Shown here: one piece after another, positions 27,113-36,176 of the stretch
Numbering within the stretch: position 1 is the stretch's first letter
Layout of the letters: every line of letters starts with the position of its first letter
Assembly: GCA_965224515.1 (NCBI GenBank)
Contig: OZ245051.1
Location: 3,410,001 to 3,474,000, forward strand
DNA: 64,000 bases
From: Sedimenticola_A sp040506425
GTDB taxonomy: Bacteria > Pseudomonadota > Gammaproteobacteria > Chromatiales > Chromatiaceae
Direction of reading: 5' to 3'
The notes under the pieces: model-generated
Databases searched by the model: none
What the model was told of the DNA's origin: nothing
Seen by the model: only the letters and a program-made list of their open reading frames with translations
Translations under genes and position numbers: made by a program

Positions 27113-27714
27113 GCCAGGTCACCACCGCAGTGAAAGACCAGCCTGGGGATGCCCTCACCGATACGCAGCCGGCTGATGCCGGCAAAGGGGATCTCCACCC
27201 GGAACAGGTTGCTCAGGGGAATACCCAGTATCTGGGCAATGATCAGGCGATTGACCCCGCCATGGGCAACCACCAGCAGGTGCTCTCCCTGGTGTCCCTT
27301 GAGAATATCCTTCCACGCCTCATCCACCCGTGTTTTGAAGGTCTCCAGCGATTCTGCCCCGGGTGGTGTGTGCTTCACGGGATCACGCCAGAAGTTGGAA
27401 ACCGCTTCAGGGTGCTGCTCGTAAAGCTCTGAAGGCAGCCGCCCCTCCCACTCTCCAAAGCCGATCTCGCGCAGTCGCTCTTCAGTGGAGAGTGTAAGGT
27501 CGAGTTTCTCACTCAGCTCCTGTGCAAACCGGAAGCAGCGCGTGAGGGGGGAACTGATGATCCTGTCCCAGGGAGCAGGCTCGCTCACAGCCTCTCTCAT
27601 CTGGCTCCAGCCGGTCTCGCTGAGGGGATCATCCTGCCAACCCCGTATCAGGGTGCCGCCTTCGGGCTCACCGTGGCGCATCAGATCCACAATAGTCTCT
27701 TTTTTCATGTTCAC
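27109..27714 (-). CDS. cobC: Alpha-ribazole phosphatase-type histidine phosphatase
   Basis: This 201-residue histidine-phosphatase-fold enzyme has catalytic DLMRHGEP near the N-terminus, SPLTRCFRFAQEL, GFGEWEGRLPSEL and the second His in LLVVAHGGVNRLI. Its place between cobT and cobS points to removal of phosphate from alpha-ribazole-5'-phosphate (or cobalamin-5'-phosphate). It overlaps both neighbours by 4 bp. Confidence 0.9.
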   Translation of the reverse strand: MNMKKETIVDLMRHGEPEGGTLIRGWQDDPLSETGWSQMREAVSEPAPWDRIISSPLTRCFRFAQELSEKLDLTLSTEERLREIGFGEWEGRLPSELYEQHPEAVSNFWRDPVKHTPPGAESLETFKTRVDEAWKDILKGHQGEHLLVVAHGGVNRLIIAQILGIPLSNLFRVEIPFAGISRLRIGEGIPRLVFHCGGDLA

Positions 27715-28760
27715 CCCCCGGACACACCGGCATCGGCAAAGGTCGCCATGCCGTTGTGCAGGTCACAGGCCAGTCTCAACAGTGGAACCGCAGTAGCCGC
27801 ACCGCTGCCCTCACCCAGGCGCATGGAGAGGTCCAGCAGGGGCTCTGCATCAAGATCGTTCAGCATGGCTGAATGGCCCGGTTCAGCCGAGCGGTGCGAA
27901 AAGATCAGCCAGTCGCGTAATTCAGGCTGAAAATGGACCGCCACCATGGCCGCAGCCGTGGAGATATAACCATCAACCAGTACCGGCAAACCCTTCTGCC
28001 CACAGCTGATATAGGCACCCACGAGTGCGGCAATTTCAAAGCCGCCGACACAGCGCAGTGCCTCCAGTGGCTGCTCATGCAAACCTTCATAGCGTGCCAG
28101 CGCCTGCCGGATCACATCCGCTTTATGGGAAACCCCCGCCTTGTCCAGACCGGTGCCCGGCCCCGCAAGCTGCCGGGGATCACATTGCAGAAGTGCACAA
28201 CCAATGGCTGCGGAGGCCGTCGTATTGGCAATACCCATATCGCCGCCGATATACAGGTCGGCTTCTGATTCCAGTGCGCGCTCAGCCGATGCCCTGCCGG
28301 CTTCAAGCGCCTTGACAAGCTGATCACCGGTCATGGCATCCTGCTGCTGCATGTTGGCTGTACCGGGGCCGGCGCGGTGACTTATCACACCCGGCATTTC
28401 ACCGGGCTCCACTGCGGTCCCCACATCGATCACCTCCAGGGTCGCACCGAGACTTTTGGCCAGCACGCTGATTGCTGCACCACCCGCGGCAAAGTTAGCC
28501 ACCATCTGCACGGTTACCTCTTGGGGAAAAGCCGATACACCCGCCTTTGCCACACCGTGATCGGCTGCAAACACGGCGATATGAATATGATCGAGTGAGG
28601 GCAGCTCCCGTCCCTGGAGGGATCCCAGGCTGATTGCCACCTGTTCGAGCCTGCCCAGGGAACCCGGTGGCTTGGTCAGTTGCAGCTGCCTCTCTGAGGC
28701 CACTTTGGCCATTTCGCTGTTCGGTGTCTTAATCGGGCCGTTCAGCCAATCCGGTATCAC
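27711..28760 (-). CDS. cobT: Nicotinate-nucleotide--dimethylbenzimidazole phosphoribosyltransferase
   Basis: This 349-residue enzyme activates the lower ligand base to its alpha-ribotide. Motifs are LTKPPGSLGRLEQVAISL, IAVFAADHGVAKAGVSAFPQEVT, YIGGDMGIANTTASAAI, ALRCVGGFEIAALVGAY and the catalytic Glu in MRLGEGSGAATAVPLL. It overlaps cobC and cobU by 4 bp. Confidence 0.95.
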   Translation of the reverse strand: MIPDWLNGPIKTPNSEMAKVASERQLQLTKPPGSLGRLEQVAISLGSLQGRELPSLDHIHIAVFAADHGVAKAGVSAFPQEVTVQMVANFAAGGAAISVLAKSLGATLEVIDVGTAVEPGEMPGVISHRAGPGTANMQQQDAMTGDQLVKALEAGRASAERALESEADLYIGGDMGIANTTASAAIGCALLQCDPRQLAGPGTGLDKAGVSHKADVIRQALARYEGLHEQPLEALRCVGGFEIAALVGAYISCGQKGLPVLVDGYISTAAAMVAVHFQPELRDWLIFSHRSAEPGHSAMLNDLDAEPLLDLSMRLGEGSGAATAVPLLRLACDLHNGMATFADAGVSGG

Positions 28761-29278
28761 GTACTCTTCCCCTTCAGGTAGTGCGGCAAACCTGCCACGG
28801 TCAATATCACTTGCTCACAACTGGCAGCCATGGCCTGGTTCAGCCACCCGGCTTCATCCTGGAAACGACGGTTCAGTTCACCCATGGGTACGATCCCCAT
28901 GCCAACCTCGTTGCTGACAAAAATCTGCCTGCCCGGAAGTTGCGCCAGGCAATCAAGCAGCGCCCTGCGCTCTTGTTCATAAAGTCCCGGATCAGAGTGC
29001 AGCAGTAGATTGGTGAGCCACAACGTCAGGCAATCCACCAGTAAAAGGCGCTCCTCATCAGCATTGGCCTTTAGTGCTTCGGCCAGGTGCAGTGGCTCCT
29101 CTACCAGTTGCCAGGAATCGCACCGCCTCTCGCGATGAATGCGAATTCTCTCGACCATCTCGTTGTCTTCAGCTGTGGCCGTGGCGAGATAGATAACATC
29201 AAGGCCGCTCTCCTCGGCAAGGCGCTCTGCCAGTGCGCTTTTACCCGAGCGGGCGCCGCCAATAATAAGCTGTTTCAT
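28757..29278 (-). CDS. cobU: Bifunctional adenosylcobinamide kinase / guanylyltransferase
   Basis: This 173-residue protein has P-loop GGARSGKSALAERLAEESG, VIYLATATAEDNEM, RIRIHRERRCDSW (the guanylylated His region), VDCLTLWLTNLLL (Walker B) and FVSNEVGMGIVPMGELNRRFQDEAG. It is the first gene of the cobU-T-C-S-cbiB-cobD operon, which is chained by 4-bp overlaps. No cobalamin riboswitch is visible upstream. Confidence 0.95.
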   Translation of the reverse strand: MKQLIIGGARSGKSALAERLAEESGLDVIYLATATAEDNEMVERIRIHRERRCDSWQLVEEPLHLAEALKANADEERLLLVDCLTLWLTNLLLHSDPGLYEQERRALLDCLAQLPGRQIFVSNEVGMGIVPMGELNRRFQDEAGWLNQAMAASCEQVILTVAGLPHYLKGKST

Positions 29279-29797
29279 AACCTCAACTGAATCCGGGATC
29301 GCGGTAAAAGAGTGTAATTATGGGGGGGCAGACAGGTAGGGTAAACCCGTTCATCATAGATTTGTTTTTTTAATGTAATTTTGTCACCTATATCTGCCCC
29401 TATCCCGGATGCTGTTCCGGAAGCAACCCGTTTTCCGCAGCCACTCTGAATAAACTCAACAACCTGGAGGTTGACTATTTCATAATATTCTTATACTTTA
29501 AATCTTTATCTGAAAGTGCAGCAGTATTGACTTTCCAACTAAAACTCTTCTTTTAGTTCCGGAGTAATAATGAACAAAAATACTAACGCTGCTGTCTGCA
29601 TCGACCTGGGCAAAATCTGAGCCCCCCTTCACAACACCACACAACAGAAAAAGCTCAACAGCGTTTGACCCGCAGTGTGCTTTTCATGTCTGAAGGCTTA
29701 GTCGGAGATCGCCTTTTCACCAACTGACCGAGCCTGCAATTGCCCCGGTTTAGTGGCCAGACAGATCCGTTTTTGCCTGCTTCACTGGAGAAGTTAA
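29279..29797. other. 519-bp divergent intergenic region between cobU and the coiled-coil SPOR gene
   Basis: It contains an imperfect inverted repeat (GGGGGCAGACAGGTAGGG at about 29325 against CACCTATATCTGCCCC at about 29387). It also holds a hairpin at about 29539-29558 (AACTAAAA / TTTTAGTT) and a tiny 16-codon frame at 29570-29620 (MNKNTNAAVCIDLGKI) with GGAG just upstream. The tiny frame could be a leader peptide or chance. I see no riboswitch. Confidence 0.4.
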
Positions 29798-31321
29798 ATG
29801 GCTGCTAATAACCCGAAAAACCTGAAAGCCGAACAGGAAAATCCACCAGTCGCGACTGCTGAAAAAGATAAGCTTGTCAAACTGGGACAAGGCAAGGGAA
29901 AGAACTCCCCGGCTGTGGATCTGAATTCAAAACTCTCCCGTATTGAGATCAATTTGACGGGACTTACACGACGTCTTGAATCCACAGATACAAGGCTGAT
30001 GAATCTCCATTTCGAGATGAAATCCCAGAAAAGGATAGAGGGCCGCATCGAGGAGACCCATGCCGAGCTCCAGGAGATGCAACTCGCCTACCAGGAACTG
30101 ATACGGCAGGCTGCCAGGCTTGGCATAGAAACCAACCATCTGGCCGTGGATCTGAAGACACAATCAGAGCGGCTAACGGAGCAAGACGAAGAGCAGAGCC
30201 AGCTGAAACGCAGAACCGAGCTGCTGGAGAGTAAGACAACCCAACTGGGTGAGAGCCTGGATTCAATAGTGACCGGCTTGAATGCGACTGTTCAGACCAT
30301 GGAAACCCGCTTCAGCGAACAGATCGGAGCTGTCGAAAAGGCATCCCGGGAGCGCGATCAGGAACTGGCTGGACGTATCGATCGCATTGCCAACGGAGCC
30401 GCCTCCGCTCTGCACAGCCTCGCTAACAGGGTAACCACCAGAACCGATGAACTGGACGCCGGCCTACGACAGACCAACGAGGATATCACCACCCTTTTTG
30501 GCTCCGTCAATGACCTCTCTACCCATACCGACGACCTCCAGCAGCAGGTTGGCGTTTTGGATGTTCGAAGCCAGGTACTGGAAGAGCGCAGCGATGAGCT
30601 TGAACACCAGGACGAGCAGCAGCAGAGAGGTATTGCTGCCCTGTTTGATACCACTCGACGCCACTTCCAGTGGGCCACGGCCTCGCTGATTATCTTGCTG
30701 CTGATCACCGCAGGATTGGGCTATTACCAATCCAGCCGCTGGGAGCAGGAGGCAGCTGCCAACGCCCAGCTGAATAAACAGCTCGCCGTGCAGAATGAAC
30801 TCGCACTGAAAAACAGCAATGATCTCGCTGCCATCGAGAACCTCTCGATTATCGACCATGCGGCTCAAGCCGAGGCGACCAAAGCACTGAATACAGAGCT
30901 TCAGGCTCAGCAGGAGAAGCTCGCGCAGCTGCAAGAGAAGATTCATACCATTGAGGATAAGAGCGACAGCGCAAATGGCCGCCTGAGCGCAATGGCGCCT
31001 CATCGCCAGTTTGGTGACGACAACATCATTCATGGCCCCGCCTGGCTGGCACAGCAGGATCCAAACAGCTATGTGATCCGCCTGACAACGGTCTCTGATA
31101 AGAGTGCGCTTTATGAAACCGCCCAACGCTGGAGCCACTATCTGAAAGATACTCTCGCTTATTACGAAACGGGCGGGGACGGCAGCAAGCAGTATGTGCT
31201 TGTCTACGGCTCATTCAAGGACATGGCAAGTGCCAGGCAGTCAGCCCGGGGCATGCCGCCTCTTCACCGGGGGGCTCGCCCTCGGGCTGAGCAGTTACAG
31301 AAGCTCCAGGAACGGATCTGA
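29798..31321 (+). CDS. Coiled-coil membrane protein with C-terminal SPOR-like domain
   Basis: This 507-residue protein has a long cytoplasmic coiled coil (about residues 45-290, rich in Glu/Gln/Leu heptads such as LSRIEINLTGLTRRLESTD). One membrane helix follows (TASLIILLLITAGLGYY, about 293-310), then a second periplasmic coiled coil (about 315-390). The C-terminal 85 residues read YVIRLTTVSDKSALYETAQRW ... YVLVYGSFKDMASARQSARGMPP, the pattern of SPOR/DamX-like peptidoglycan-binding domains. The role is probably in the cell envelope or division. No close family is recognised. Confidence 0.78.
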   Translation: MAANNPKNLKAEQENPPVATAEKDKLVKLGQGKGKNSPAVDLNSKLSRIEINLTGLTRRLESTDTRLMNLHFEMKSQKRIEGRIEETHAELQEMQLAYQELIRQAARLGIETNHLAVDLKTQSERLTEQDEEQSQLKRRTELLESKTTQLGESLDSIVTGLNATVQTMETRFSEQIGAVEKASRERDQELAGRIDRIANGAASALHSLANRVTTRTDELDAGLRQTNEDITTLFGSVNDLSTHTDDLQQQVGVLDVRSQVLEERSDELEHQDEQQQRGIAALFDTTRRHFQWATASLIILLLITAGLGYYQSSRWEQEAAANAQLNKQLAVQNELALKNSNDLAAIENLSIIDHAAQAEATKALNTELQAQQEKLAQLQEKIHTIEDKSDSANGRLSAMAPHRQFGDDNIIHGPAWLAQQDPNSYVIRLTTVSDKSALYETAQRWSHYLKDTLAYYETGGDGSKQYVLVYGSFKDMASARQSARGMPPLHRGARPRAEQLQKLQERI

Positions 31322-31582
31322 CGCTTGAACATCGCAGGCCGGTTATCAGGCCAGCCTGCGATGTCCCTGGAACTGGAAATCCCCACAAATCGCGGGCCCA
31401 CGCGGCCTCTATCTCTCTGCCGGGAGCTGCAGCTTCCCCGGTACCTTTTCAGCTGGTCATTAATATCGGTTATCAGGTTTGAAAAACACTTGATGAGCAG
31501 CCTGTCTGAACACTGCATTTACCGTTTTTCGGTCTATTATTACGCATAGACATAGACACAGTTTCTGGCACCGGGAATCGTA

Positions 31583-33589
31583 ATGAGCATCTATGCTTTG
31601 TTGCCGCCAGTATTGGGAATCATCGGGCTGATCGTCGCCTTCAGAATCTATAAGCTGGTTATGACCTACTCCAGCGGTAACGAAAAAGTCACCAAGATCG
31701 CTGAAGAGATTCACCTGGGCGCCATGGTATTCATGCGGCGCGAATACAGGATGCTGATTATTTTCTCCGCCGTTCTTCTGGTTCTCCTTCTGATTTTCCT
31801 GGGTTTTAAAACAGCCCTCTCCTTTGTTGTGGGAGCAGTCGCTTCCGGCAGTGCCGGATTCATCGGCATGTATTCCGCCACCCGTGCAAATGTCCGCACC
31901 ACGACCGCCGCCCATGAAAGCGGTGCCCCTGAAGCCCTCACCATCGCCTTTTTCGGCGGCTCCATCATGGGACTGTCGGTTGCCTCCCTCGGTCTGCTTG
32001 GTCTGGGTACTCTCTACCTCTTTTTCGGCGGCGATCCTGAAACAGCTCACGCCATTCACGGTTTCGGCATGGGTGCCTCCACTGTCGCCCTCTTCTCCCG
32101 TGTTGGTGGTGGTATCTATACGAAATCCGCTGACGTGGGGGCCGACCTGGTGGGCAAGCTCGAGGCCAACATCCCCGAGGACGATCCACGCAATCCCGGT
32201 GTCATCGCGGACAACGTGGGAGACAACGTGGGTGATGTGGCGGGCATGGGTTCTGATATCTTCGAGTCCTACTGCGGGGCAATGATCGCCACCATCGCCA
32301 TGGCTTCCACAATGGCAGCTGATGTAATCGATCCACTGGGCCAAAGAGCCGACCTGATGTTTCTGCCCCTCGCCCTTGCCTCAATTGGCCTGCTCTGCTC
32401 CATCCTGGGCATTCAGATTGTCAGTATATCTTCAGAAAGAAGCCCGGAAGTGGCTCTTCGTACGGGCACCATCAGTTCCAGTGTGCTGTTTATCATCGCC
32501 GCGTTTTTCATCATCAAAATGGTCGACATCAACTGGATGGTCTGGGTAGCGATTCTTTCCGGCGCATTAGGTGGCATCATCATCGGTCTCGTCTCCGAGT
32601 ATTACACCGCGGGGAAACCCGTACTCAGGATTGCCAAGGCCAGTGAAACCGGCCCGGCCACGGTAATGATCACCGGGTTGGCCATCGGCATGCAGTCTGT
32701 CGCCATCCCCTTGCTGACCATCTGCGCCATTATCTATGTCTCCAGCACGCTGGTGGGACTCTACGGTGTCGGTATTGCCGCGGTCGGCATGCTGGCTACC
32801 GTGGGCATCACCATGGCCATCGATGCCTACGGGCCTGTTGCGGACAATGCCGGGGGCATTGCGGAGATGGGCGGCCTGGGAGAGGACACCCGCAGGATCA
32901 CCGACTCCCTTGACGAGTTGGGCAATACCACCGCTGCAATCGGCAAGGGCTTTGCCATTGGCGCTGCAGCCCTTGCCGCGCTGGCTATCATCACCGCCTA
33001 CGTGGAAACGGTCTCGGCCACCGTTGCAGATTTCAACCTGGATTTAAGTAATCCCACGGTGCTGATCGGGCTGTTTATCGGCGGCATCCTGCCCTTCCTG
33101 ATCGCCGAGATCACCATGACAGCGGTAGGCGATGCCGCCTTTGAGATGATCCATGAGATTCGTCGCCAGTTCCGTGAGATTCCCGGCCTTCTGGAAGGCA
33201 CCGCCGACCCGGATGATGCACGCTGCGTGGATATCGCAACCACGGCTGCCCTGAAAAAAATGATTCTGCCGGGCGTCATCGCAACCCTGGCACCGGTGGT
33301 TGTGGGCTTTGGCATCGGGCCCGAGGCGCTCGGGGGAATGCTGGGCGGGGCGCTGCTCTCCTGCGTACTGCTGGCCCTGATGATGGCCAATGCGGGGGGT
33401 GCCTGGGACAACGCCAAGAAGCATATCGAGAAAGGGAATTTCGGCGGCAAGGGCTCGGAGCAGCACAAGGCTGCCGTGGTCGGCGACACAGTCGGCGACC
33501 CCTTCAAGGACACTTCAGGCCCCTCGATGAACATCCTGATCAACGTAATGGCTATCGTAAGCCTGGTGATCGCGCCCCTGTTGATCTGA
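31583..33589 (+). CDS. hppA: Membrane-bound ion-translocating pyrophosphatase
   Basis: This 668-residue membrane protein hydrolyses pyrophosphate and pumps H+ or Na+. Signature loops are visible: KSADVGADLVGKLE, EDDPRNPGVIADNVGDNVGDVAGMGSDIFES, AYGPVADNAGGIAEM and VVGDTVGDPFKDTSGPS. The GNTTAA segment has Ala where K+-independent enzymes have Lys (GNTTKA), which places it in the K+-stimulated class. The pumped ion cannot be decided by eye. Confidence 0.95.
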   Translation: MSIYALLPPVLGIIGLIVAFRIYKLVMTYSSGNEKVTKIAEEIHLGAMVFMRREYRMLIIFSAVLLVLLLIFLGFKTALSFVVGAVASGSAGFIGMYSATRANVRTTTAAHESGAPEALTIAFFGGSIMGLSVASLGLLGLGTLYLFFGGDPETAHAIHGFGMGASTVALFSRVGGGIYTKSADVGADLVGKLEANIPEDDPRNPGVIADNVGDNVGDVAGMGSDIFESYCGAMIATIAMASTMAADVIDPLGQRADLMFLPLALASIGLLCSILGIQIVSISSERSPEVALRTGTISSSVLFIIAAFFIIKMVDINWMVWVAILSGALGGIIIGLVSEYYTAGKPVLRIAKASETGPATVMITGLAIGMQSVAIPLLTICAIIYVSSTLVGLYGVGIAAVGMLATVGITMAIDAYGPVADNAGGIAEMGGLGEDTRRITDSLDELGNTTAAIGKGFAIGAAALAALAIITAYVETVSATVADFNLDLSNPTVLIGLFIGGILPFLIAEITMTAVGDAAFEMIHEIRRQFREIPGLLEGTADPDDARCVDIATTAALKKMILPGVIATLAPVVVGFGIGPEALGGMLGGALLSCVLLALMMANAGGAWDNAKKHIEKGNFGGKGSEQHKAAVVGDTVGDPFKDTSGPSMNILINVMAIVSLVIAPLLI

Positions 33590-33762
33590 AAGCCTGGCCC
33601 CACAGACTGCGCGGCCACCGACAGAAGCGTGAAGAGGGTCACAAAAAAGAACTAATTTCCTGGTTGAAAATTTCGGTTTGTTTTTTTTCTAATCCCGCTA
33701 TACTGTGCGGAATTTATGGAAATTACTTCTTATATAAAAATCAATAATGAATGGAGTCGAAT

Positions 33763-34206
33763 ATGGAGATATTCCTGCGCAGGCTGCCTGAAAAAGTTTC
33801 CCGCCTGGATCTGCTGCGGTTTGTAGCACCCGCTATCCATCAGAACAGTGCTATCCCCGTAACCACTCCCAGGGCCGAGATTTCCAACTGCGAAATCATA
33901 CAGGTCACCAATCTGAGTACGGGAAAAACCGAGTTTCATGGCCTTGCCAAGATCGAACCCGCTGCAGCTGCACTGACCGCCATTGAGTGCCTTAACGGAC
34001 ATGAGCTCAATGGGGCCAACATAGAGGTTAGGCAATTCTATCGACGCTCCCCCTTCAGGGACCAGCGCCTGGATGTCTCTCATATCCTGCCGCCGGAAAT
34101 AATGGAAAAGCGCAAGGGTGACCGCAGGCGATCAGGCCTGAAGGTTGAAATCCTTCATGCCGGTTCCTCGCAGTTTGTCGTGAGCAATGATCAACCCATC
34201 ACCTGA
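33763..34206 (+). CDS. RRM-like RNA-binding protein
   Basis: This protein of about 147 residues starts MEIFLRRLPEKVSRLDLLRFV, with a later FHGLAKIEPAAAALTAIECLNGHELNGANIEVRQFYRR. This follows the beta-alpha-beta-beta-alpha-beta layout of an RRM, with an RNP2-like first strand, a degenerate RNP1, and the typical L NG..L G..I.V ending. A basic tail (KRKGDRRRSG) could contact RNA. I start at ATG 33763 rather than 33751 because GGAG precedes it less ambiguously, though either is possible. Confidence 0.68.
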   Translation: MEIFLRRLPEKVSRLDLLRFVAPAIHQNSAIPVTTPRAEISNCEIIQVTNLSTGKTEFHGLAKIEPAAAALTAIECLNGHELNGANIEVRQFYRRSPFRDQRLDVSHILPPEIMEKRKGDRRRSGLKVEILHAGSSQFVVSNDQPIT

Positions 34207-34341
34207 TACCCCCTTGTAGAATCACACCCATCATCCCCTGCCTTGCACAGCAAGGCTGCATGGCGTAGAACAATAGACATCAAGGATTGAAACAAAACGC
34301 CGATAGCACCCAGTAACAGCCCAGAAATCCGGGAGTTTTTG

Positions 34342-36054
34342 ATGGAGCCGATCAAAAGCGGCATCAACGGCAAAGCGCTTGTTGCCGAAACCGATATCGA
34401 AAGCAGTTCAATTCTCACAGCCTACCTTGAAGAGTCGGGATATGAAGTCATCTATACAACCGATGGCTCTGAAACAGTCGAGTCTTTCAAGACCTCAAGC
34501 CCTGATATCATTTTTCTGAATATCCACCTGCCGGTTCTGGACGGATTCGAGACTGCGATTAAGATCCGCGAAATCGAAGAGAATCACCTGGTCCCCATCA
34601 TCTTTCTCTCGCTCTCTGATGACGAGCAGACGCTGTCAACATGCATAGAAGCCGGTGGCGATGACTTTCTCAGCAAGCCGCTTTCAAAAACAATCATCAA
34701 ATCCAAGATCAAGGCGCTGGAGAGAACCCGCTCCCTGCACCAGGAGATCAGCAATCTCTACAGCCAGATGCGCAAGGATGAAGAGCTGGCCGAGACCCTC
34801 TTCAGCGGTGCCGTGGTTGCGGAAAATGTTGCACTGGATCAGATACCGACCCTGCTGCGCCCGGCAGAACTGTTCAGTGGTGATGTCCTGCTGACGGCTT
34901 ACGCACCATCGGGAGATCTCAACGTGCTGCTGGGCGACTTTACCGGTCACGGCCTGTCAGCTGCGCTGGGCGCCCTGCCCATGTCCGAAGTGTTCAGGGC
35001 CATGACAGTGAAAGGCTTCGCACCCCACCAGATACTCTCCGGCATCAACCGAAAACTGCTCTCCCTTCTGCCCACGGGGAAGTTCTTCGCCCTGCAGTTC
35101 GTATCCATAAGCAACAAGCTGGACTTCATCACCGTCTGCAACTGCGGCATGCCCGACATACTGTTGCTGGATGGCGAATCGGGAGAGATCAAACAGCGTT
35201 TCAGTTCAAACAGCATTCCCCTCGCCATCAGCCCTGATATCGATTTCAAGCAGAGCGTAGTGCACTCTAACGTTGCCGAAGGCGACCGGATCCTGCTTGT
35301 CAGTGATGGTGTGTCCGAGGCCCGAAACCCGGAAAACCAGTACTTTGGACAGGCACGCCTGGAACAGGCCATTACGAACAAGCCGGCAGATCAACCCGCC
35401 CTGAGCAGCATCGCAAAAGCCCTTGATGAGTTTTGCCAGAAGGCGCCACAGGATGATGACATCAGTCTTGCGGAGATCCCCTGCTCACCATCAATTCTCT
35501 CCAACTGGGAGACACTCTCCAGCACATCACTTGATGCAGGACCGGGCGAAAAGGTGGGGGACATTGCCGAGTTCACCCTCAAGCTGACCGGCAGTCGCCT
35601 GCAACAGGCTGACCCTGTACCCCTGGTCATAAATCACATCCAGGAGATGGAGGGGCTGCACACCCACAGGCGGCTGCTGTTCACGGTACTCACCGAACTC
35701 TACATCAACGCGCTGGATCATGGCGTCCTCAGCATGGACTCCAGGATGAAAAGCTCTCCGGAGGGGTTCACCAAGTACTTCACCGAACGTGAGAACCGGC
35801 TTGCCGACCTCGCTTCCGGGTTCGTCAAAATACAGGTCAGAACCCAGCCCATGAACAACGGTGGGCGCATGAGCATTCGCCTGGAGGACAGCGGAAACGG
35901 TTTCAATTACTCCGAATACCAGAACAGGACCGGGCAGTCGGAAACCGAACTCTCCGGCCGAGGGATTCTGCTGCTACAGGAGCTTTGCGAATCAGTCTCC
36001 TATGAATCGCCCGGAAACAAGGTGGAAGTGGTTTACACCTGGAGCGAAGAGTAA
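34342..36054 (+). CDS. Receiver-PP2C phosphatase-HATPase signalling protein
   Basis: This protein of about 570 residues has an N-terminal receiver domain (1-125), a short helix, a SpoIIE/PP2C-type phosphatase (about 150-385: LRPAELFSGDVLLTAY, LLGDFTGHGLSAALGALP, ILLVSDGVSEARN, PQDDDISLAEI) and a C-terminal HATPase (about 430-570: LTELYINALDHG, IRLEDSGNGF, LSGRGILLLQEL). The receiver's phosphorylation site reads IIFLNIHLP, Asn instead of Asp. This is the layout of RsbU/HsbR-type anti-sigma regulators. It pairs with the next gene. Confidence 0.88.
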   Translation: MEPIKSGINGKALVAETDIESSSILTAYLEESGYEVIYTTDGSETVESFKTSSPDIIFLNIHLPVLDGFETAIKIREIEENHLVPIIFLSLSDDEQTLSTCIEAGGDDFLSKPLSKTIIKSKIKALERTRSLHQEISNLYSQMRKDEELAETLFSGAVVAENVALDQIPTLLRPAELFSGDVLLTAYAPSGDLNVLLGDFTGHGLSAALGALPMSEVFRAMTVKGFAPHQILSGINRKLLSLLPTGKFFALQFVSISNKLDFITVCNCGMPDILLLDGESGEIKQRFSSNSIPLAISPDIDFKQSVVHSNVAEGDRILLVSDGVSEARNPENQYFGQARLEQAITNKPADQPALSSIAKALDEFCQKAPQDDDISLAEIPCSPSILSNWETLSSTSLDAGPGEKVGDIAEFTLKLTGSRLQQADPVPLVINHIQEMEGLHTHRRLLFTVLTELYINALDHGVLSMDSRMKSSPEGFTKYFTERENRLADLASGFVKIQVRTQPMNNGGRMSIRLEDSGNGFNYSEYQNRTGQSETELSGRGILLLQELCESVSYESPGNKVEVVYTWSEE

Positions 36055-36176
36055 AAACATGGAGCATATTCCAAGAAACGCTTAATTTCCGGGTAAGGCG
36101 CTTTTTCACACGACGGTGGATATGAAGCTATATTTAGTGCAGGAATCGGTTGGACACCGAGGCACTGGACAACGCC

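Noticed and set aside
29279..29797. A second cobalamin riboswitch ahead of cobU
   Set aside because: None of the core motifs (GCCACTG, GGGAAGC, B12 box) is seen on the minus strand.
31460..32344. A 294-codon minus-strand frame
   Set aside because: It lies opposite the hppA coding region and has low-complexity, His/Gly-rich sequence with no fold-like pattern.
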